A DNA stretch of 64,000 nucleotides from UBA1181 sp045600225 (GTDB lineage Bacteria > Bacteroidota > Bacteroidia > Bacteroidales > Paludibacteraceae), in NCBI GenBank assembly GCA_045600225.1, contig JAZRXL010000014.1, forward strand, positions 1-64,000. Reading direction: 5' to 3'. Both the position numbers and the translations under genes were made by a program. The notes beneath the pieces are model-generated. The model did not search any database and had not been told where the DNA came from. It worked only from the letters and a program-made list of their open reading frames with translations. Below, piece by piece: positions 59,703-64,000 of the stretch; the stretch's first letter is position 1; every line of letters starts with the position of its first letter.

Positions 59703-60560
59703 TTACTTGTTGCTTGTTAATTTGTATGAAATCTCCTTTATCTCATTTGCCCACTCTTTGTCGCTTTTACTGTTGTCCAATTGAGTGTAAGAAATAGGTT
59801 TTCCTATTGTTATGGTAAATGTGCTCCCTTTCTGCTTGAAAAACTCGTCGGCCAGATACAACATTTCGATATTAGCCTTGATACCTATTTTATTTCTATA
59901 ATAAGATAGGTTGTAGAAGAAGTTCGAATTTCTTCCTTCGAAGTGTAGAGGAATGATATCTCGTTGATACTCTTTTGCTTTTGAGATAAACGTTTTTTTC
60001 CATTCATTGTCTCTGATGGCGCCATCAGGTTGTCTTCTGGAACATTGGCCAGAGGGGAAAAATAGCACTGGCGCTTCGGATGCGCAAGCTTGGTTGATAA
60101 GTTCAGAGGTGTTCCTTGCTTGTCCTCTTCCTTGTATCTTATTGATGGGAATGAAATTCTCTTGAAGATTTTCGATGTACATCAAGATGTCATTCACTGG
60201 AATTTTCAATCCATCATATTTTTTACCCAGAACGCTGATCAGAGCTACTCCGTCCATGCCACCTAAGGGGTGGTTGCATGCAAAAATAACATTCCCGTTT
60301 TCTGGAAGGTTCTCTTCTCCGTTCACTTGAATGCTGATATTGAAGTGCTCGTTCATTAAAGTGTCGGCGAATTCGGGACCGAATATAGGTCCACATTCGT
60401 TAAAAATGCGGTTGACCTCCTTTTCGTGAACAATCCTTTGAAGAAAGGAGATGAGAAATCTCGGTAACTTTTTCTTGATTGAAGGAAGTTTGTTGTCCAA
60501 TATTCCTTCTACATCAATTTGGACGCATTTGAACGCTTTTTCTTGGGTTTCACTATCCAT
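59703..60560 (-). CDS. glsA: lysophospholipid-type O-acyltransferase GlsA-like
   Basis: A 285-residue PlsC-fold enzyme. The catalytic HxxxxD box occurs as CNHPLGGMDG near residue 95, with a second block VLFFPSGQCSRRQPDGAIRD and a third with DIIPLHFEGRNSNFFY. It would add the second acyl chain to the lyso-glycine lipid made by GlsB. It is transcribed divergently from mraZ and is the first gene of the glsA-glsB unit. Confidence 0.87.
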   Translation of the reverse strand: MDSETQEKAFKCVQIDVEGILDNKLPSIKKKLPRFLISFLQRIVHEKEVNRIFNECGPIFGPEFADTLMNEHFNISIQVNGEENLPENGNVIFACNHPLGGMDGVALISVLGKKYDGLKIPVNDILMYIENLQENFIPINKIQGRGQARNTSELINQACASEAPVLFFPSGQCSRRQPDGAIRDNEWKKTFISKAKEYQRDIIPLHFEGRNSNFFYNLSYYRNKIGIKANIEMLYLADEFFKQKGSTFTITIGKPISYTQLDNSKSDKEWANEIKEISYKLTSNK

Positions 60561-60711
60561 ATTTACGCTATTTCAACGCAAAAATAGTTAAAAAGATTAA
60601 AAGGGAAAATAAATCCATGAAAATGTTGCATGTTAATAAACTGTTGATAACTCGTTCGTAACCTATATTATGATGGTTGATAACATTGAAAAATAAGTTA
60701 ATAAAAAGTAA

Positions 60712-60731
60712 AGTGGGGGATAGTGGGGGAT
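60712..60731 (+). promoter_or_regulatory. MraZ-box direct repeats
   Basis: Two exact copies of AGTGGGGGAT in tandem (period 10). TGGG-centred direct repeats just upstream of mraZ are the known binding sites of MraZ. They cover the expected -33 position of the promoter, which fits autorepression. Confidence 0.8.
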
Positions 60732-60745
60732 AGAAAATTATTTTT

Positions 60746-60753
60746 TATCTTTG
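60746..60753 (+). promoter_or_regulatory. -7 element of the mraZ operon
   Basis: TATCTTTG, 19 bases before ATG 60772 and 15 bases after the MraZ boxes. Confidence 0.65.
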
Positions 60754-60771
60754 CCAATGTGAAAATTTAAA

Positions 60772-61236
60772 ATGCGCATGTATAAGTTTTTAAGTAAAAT
60801 AGAAGCCAAGGTAGACAACAAGGGACGCATATTCGTTCCTGCGGCATACCGTCGAATGCTGGAAGCAGCAGGCGAGACTTCTCTTTGCTTAAGAGTGGAT
60901 CCGATTACGAAGTGTGTGAAATTGTATCCTGCTTCGGAATGGGAGAAGATAGATGCGGAGTTCACATCCAAACTAAATATGTGGAATAAGGACGACCAAC
61001 GTTTGTATCGTCAGTTTGCATCCAGTGTGGAGCAGTTGGAGATTGATTCGAGTGGTAGGGTGCTGATACAAAAGAAGCATTTGGATATTATTGGTGTTGA
61101 TGCGGAGGCTCTTTTCGTAGGTATGGGAAGTTATTTTGAGATTTGGAAGAATGAGAACCTTGAGGATGGTATGATGTCTGATGAAGATTTTGCTGCTGCA
61201 TTACAAGCGAAGATGGGTAGTATAATGTCCTTCTAA
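60772..61236 (+). CDS. mraZ: transcriptional regulator MraZ
   Basis: A 154-residue protein with two AbrB-like swapped-hairpin domains. The first has AKVDNKGRIFVPAAYRRML with the conserved D-x-K-G-R motif, the second EIDSSGRVLIQKKHLDIIG with the matching D-S-S-G-R. It forms ring-shaped oligomers and represses the division/cell-wall cluster through the TGGG repeats upstream. Two ATGs, at 60772 and 60778, are possible. It is followed 25 bases later by rsmH. First gene of the dcw cluster here. Confidence 0.95.
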   Translation: MRMYKFLSKIEAKVDNKGRIFVPAAYRRMLEAAGETSLCLRVDPITKCVKLYPASEWEKIDAEFTSKLNMWNKDDQRLYRQFASSVEQLEIDSSGRVLIQKKHLDIIGVDAEALFVGMGSYFEIWKNENLEDGMMSDEDFAAALQAKMGSIMSF

Positions 61237-61261
61237 TTTGAGATTTGTTAACTGAAATAAT

Positions 61262-62173
61262 ATGGCGAATGTTTATCACACTCCGGCATTGCTCGTTCCT
61301 TGTATGGAAGGGTTGCAGATAGAAAAGGATGGCACCTATGTGGATGTTACCTTTGGTGGGGGTGGCCATTCGCGAGAGATCTTAAACAGATTGGGAGAAA
61401 ATGGAAGATTGATATCTTTCGATCAGGATTTGGATGCATTGCAGAATGTTATTCCAGACGAGAGGTTCACCTTTGTAAGAAGCAACTTTCGCTTCTTGTC
61501 CAATTTCCTAAAATACCATGATGCAGAACAAGTGGATGGTATCTTGGCAGACTTGGGCGTCTCTTTTCATCATTTTGATGAAGCAGAGCGTGGTTTCTCT
61601 TTCCGCTTTGACGGTGCATTGGATATGCGAATGAATCAGAAGGCGGATCTGACGGCAGCTGATGTCTTAAACACCTATTCGGAGGAGCAACTATCTGATA
61701 TCTTCTTTTATTATGGAGAATTGTCTCAGGCAAGAAAGATAGCTTCGGTCATTGTGAAGTCTCGTGCTCAAAAAGGGTTTAGCCAAATATCTGATTTGGT
61801 TGCTGTTACAGAACCATTCTTGGGTAAGGACAAGCAAAAGAAGGATATGGCTCGTTTGTTTCAGGCAATACGAATTGAGGTTAATCACGAGATGGATGCT
61901 TTGAAATCGATGTTGGAGCAGTCGTTGAAGGCATTGAAGCCTGGTGGTAGATTGGTGATTTTGACCTACCATTCATTGGAAGACCGTTTGGTAAAAAACT
62001 TTATGAAGGCGGGTAACTTCGAAGGTAAGGTTGAGCAAGATTTCTTCGGAAATAGAAAATCTCCATTTAAGTTAGTTAACAATAAGGTGATAGTGCCAGA
62101 TGAGGCAGAGATCGAAGCGAATCCTCGTTCGAGAAGTGCAAAGTTGAGAATCGCAGAGAAGATCACAGAGTAA
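61262..62173 (+). CDS. rsmH: 16S rRNA (cytosine-1402 N4) methyltransferase RsmH
   Basis: A 303-residue AdoMet-dependent methyltransferase (MraW). Seen are HTPALLVPCMEGL, the AdoMet loop VDVTFGGGGHSREIL, ISFDQDLDAL, DGILADLGVS, FRFDGALDMRMNQ, and VILTYHSLEDRLVKNFM near the end, all family signatures. It modifies C1402 of 16S rRNA together with RsmI. Standard place after mraZ. Confidence 0.97.
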   Translation: MANVYHTPALLVPCMEGLQIEKDGTYVDVTFGGGGHSREILNRLGENGRLISFDQDLDALQNVIPDERFTFVRSNFRFLSNFLKYHDAEQVDGILADLGVSFHHFDEAERGFSFRFDGALDMRMNQKADLTAADVLNTYSEEQLSDIFFYYGELSQARKIASVIVKSRAQKGFSQISDLVAVTEPFLGKDKQKKDMARLFQAIRIEVNHEMDALKSMLEQSLKALKPGGRLVILTYHSLEDRLVKNFMKAGNFEGKVEQDFFGNRKSPFKLVNNKVIVPDEAEIEANPRSRSAKLRIAEKITE

Positions 62174-62205
62174 GACAAACAATTATTATTAGATAGATAA
62201 GTTCA

Positions 62206-62568
62206 ATGGGCTTTTTAGACGAAAGATTGCGGAGTGTAAAGGAATTCACTGATTTTACGAGTGGATCCTTGAAAGATATCTTTACCGGAAATGTGTTCCG
62301 GAAAGATTTCTTCAGACAGCAGATTCCTCTCTGCCTGCTCTTGGTCTTCTTCCTTTTTTGCCACATCGGACTACGTTACAGTTGTGAAGGGGAAATTTTA
62401 GAGATATCAAAGGCGAATATAGTCTTGGAGGATGTGAAACACGATGCCAATACTCGTTCTGCCGAATTATTGGGATTGAGCAAACAATCCCGAATTCAGC
62501 AAATGGTGGAGCAGAAAGATGGATCTTTGCGTCCATCCCAAACACCTCCAATAGTCATTAAAGAATAA
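62206..62568 (+). CDS. ftsL: FtsL-like division protein
   Basis: A 120-residue bitopic membrane protein: a cytoplasmic basic N-terminus, one helix (about 44-64, LCLLLVFFLFCHIGLRY) and a periplasmic part with a short coiled coil (ILEISKANIVLEDVKHDANTR). Sequence conservation of FtsL is low; the call rests on topology, size and position between rsmH and the penicillin-binding protein gene. FtsL links FtsB/FtsQ to FtsW-FtsI in the divisome. Confidence 0.85.
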   Translation: MGFLDERLRSVKEFTDFTSGSLKDIFTGNVFRKDFFRQQIPLCLLLVFFLFCHIGLRYSCEGEILEISKANIVLEDVKHDANTRSAELLGLSKQSRIQQMVEQKDGSLRPSQTPPIVIKE

Positions 62569-62592
62569 AACAACAACTTAAAAATTATAATA

Positions 62593-64000
62593 ATGGGAAC
62601 AGTCAAAAAGGACATCTTAACTCGTTTTACCATAGTCTACTTGATTATGGTAATACTGCTTGTCCCTGTGTTGTGGAAGATATACCACACTATGGTGACA
62701 GAGGGTGACTTTTGGCGCAATTTGGGGGCAAACAAAAGCAAAATTCAGCAAGTTGATTCTCACAGAGGAAACATCTTGGCGAGCGATGGCAAGTTGCTTG
62801 CTACAAGTATTCCGTCTTATGTCCTTCACATGGATTTTAAGGCTGCGGGATTAACCCCTGCTTTGTTTGATTCTTGTTTGCCTGCTCTTTCGGATTCTTT
62901 GGCTCAATTTTATGGAGTCTCTCCATCCGAAATGAAAGAGCACCTCAGAAAGGGCTACAAAAGTGGATCTAGGTATTACAAACTTAATTCGAAAAAGGTT
63001 TCGTATGTGGGTTTGAAGAGGGTAAAAACATTCCCTCTCTTTGATAGAAGCAAAAAGGTTTATGCTTTGTCTCCAAAAGAGCAGGTGAGTCGAAAATTTC
63101 CATTCGGATCCACTTCTATGTGTGCAAGAACGATTGGCGGTTTGTATGCAGAAAAAGACAAGGGAGGAAAGAGTGGTATTGAACACTTTTGCGACTCATT
63201 GCTAAAGGGTGAACCGGGCCTGGCACAAGAAGTGTATGTTGGAAACAAAAAACGCTCTTTGATGATAGAGAACCCTGTTGAGGGTAAGGACGTGATGACC
63301 ACTTTGGATGTGAACATTATGGATATCACTGATAATGCGTTGCGTCGTACCATGAGCCGAGTTGAGGCTGTAAAGGGTTGTGCTGTGGTTATGGAAGTGA
63401 AGACGGGCGAGATAAAGGCTATGTGTAATCTGAAAAGAGCTTCCGATGGTTCTTATATAGAGGGTGAGAATTATGCGGTAAGTTCCAAAACAGAGCCTGG
63501 CTCAACATTCAAAATAGCCTCTGCCATCGTCGCATTGGAAAATGGTGTGGATACTTCAAAAATAGTTGATACTGGAAATGGAGTGTGGAAGTATTACAAC
63601 AAGGAGATGCACGACTGGAATTACAATAAAGGAGGTTATGGAAAGATCTCTCTAAACAGAGGTATTCAGGTCTCTTCCAACATTGTAATTGCAAAGATTA
63701 TAGATGAGATGTTTGGTGATGATCCGGATAAATATACAGAGGCTCTTTACAAGATGGGATTGAATACTCCATTGAATATTGAGTTGAGTGGTGTGGCAAA
63801 ACCTTATATCAAAAACAAAAACGACAAGTCTTGGTCTAAATTGTCTTTGCCTTGGATGGCTCATGGTTATGAGCTTCAGATTCCTCCTATCAATATGCTA
63901 ACCTTCTACAACGGATTGGCTAACGATGGTAAGATGATTCAACCTTCATTGGTAAAAGGTGTTTATTATAATGGTAATTGCGTTGAGAACAAAGAACGGG
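62593..64000 (+). CDS. ftsI: penicillin-binding protein, FtsI/PBP3 type (partial)
   Basis: The first 469 codons are in the window; the frame is open to the right edge. One helix near residues 12-30 anchors it, followed by the pedestal domain beginning with VDSHRGNILASDGKLLA. The transpeptidase domain has the serine motif TEPGSTFKIAS (catalytic Ser in S-T-F-K) and the second motif SSN (GIQVSSNIVIAKI). The KTG motif is beyond the edge. It crosslinks septal peptidoglycan. It follows ftsL by 24 bases in the dcw cluster; some Bacteroidetes carry a PASTA-bearing version of this protein, which cannot be judged here. Confidence 0.93.
   Translation, partial: MGTVKKDILTRFTIVYLIMVILLVPVLWKIYHTMVTEGDFWRNLGANKSKIQQVDSHRGNILASDGKLLATSIPSYVLHMDFKAAGLTPALFDSCLPALSDSLAQFYGVSPSEMKEHLRKGYKSGSRYYKLNSKKVSYVGLKRVKTFPLFDRSKKVYALSPKEQVSRKFPFGSTSMCARTIGGLYAEKDKGGKSGIEHFCDSLLKGEPGLAQEVYVGNKKRSLMIENPVEGKDVMTTLDVNIMDITDNALRRTMSRVEAVKGCAVVMEVKTGEIKAMCNLKRASDGSYIEGENYAVSSKTEPGSTFKIASAIVALENGVDTSKIVDTGNGVWKYYNKEMHDWNYNKGGYGKISLNRGIQVSSNIVIAKIIDEMFGDDPDKYTEALYKMGLNTPLNIELSGVAKPYIKNKNDKSWSKLSLPWMAHGYELQIPPINMLTFYNGLANDGKMIQPSLVKGVYYNGNCVENKER

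Noticed and set aside
60640..60684. Two TGTTGATAA/GGTTGATAA sequences resembling DnaA boxes
   Set aside because: Each has mismatches to TGTGGATAA and only two occur; no dnaA/dnaN or AT-rich unwinding array is near, so an origin is not supported.

Overview
The window is chromosomal DNA from a member of the Bacteroidetes, most likely order Bacteroidales. Supporting signs are Bacteroidetes-type promoters (TTTG, about 19-20 bases, then TAnnTTTG), the C-terminal sorting domain of a type IX secretion substrate at the left edge, a TamL/TamB pair, an RprX/RprY-like two-component system, GldA, a glycine-lipid GlsB/GlsA pair, a TonB-dependent receptor and a BspA-type leucine-rich repeat protein. Genus cannot be settled from what is visible.

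Layout. 1-25.7 kb is mostly ordinary core genome: tRNA-Pro, an outer-membrane barrel protein, tamB-tamL, a cation:proton antiporter, rprX-rprY, then a long same-strand run argH - rsfS - ftsH - TonB-dependent receptor - MFS transporter - Dabb protein - polyferredoxin. A divergent pair follows: a putative DNA-binding protein and a membrane serine/threonine kinase.

26-42 kb is accessory and contains most of the unusual structure: a PD-(D/E)XK nuclease, a 53-residue protein built from two 20-residue repeats, a 180-base foldback element, and two cassettes that share a 106-base leader and a 120-residue protein module but have different tails. One of these cassettes also carries a leucine-rich repeat/BRCT protein. 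Further right are two unknown genes, a small membrane protein, a metallopeptidase, pyroglutamyl peptidase and a voltage-gated-type ion channel with a long C-terminal extension. Next come a GNAT toxin with a 55-residue antitoxin candidate, and a DUF4143 ATPase bracketed by 87-base direct repeats with palindromes. The region ends in a graveyard of gene fragments (41.38-41.81 kb) that includes copies of the metallopeptidase and of a DUF4143 gene.

42-64 kb returns to core functions: glycosyltransferase and radical SAM protein, ileS, a sulfatase-modifying-factor-like protein and a PepSY-like lipoprotein, an M20 deacylase probably of arginine synthesis, rnhA, gldA, an alpha/beta-hydrolase lipoprotein, a TolB-like protein, helD, ybaK, glsB-glsA, and the start of the division/cell-wall cluster (mraZ-rsmH-ftsL-ftsI, cut by the right edge). 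MraZ-type direct repeats overlap the mraZ promoter.

Several genes shorter than 60 codons were found by reading the sequence directly: 13543-13719 (58 aa membrane protein), 27956-28117 (53 aa repeat protein), 34983-35129 (48 aa) and 39251-39418 (55 aa antitoxin candidate). All family assignments come from reading motifs, without database searches.
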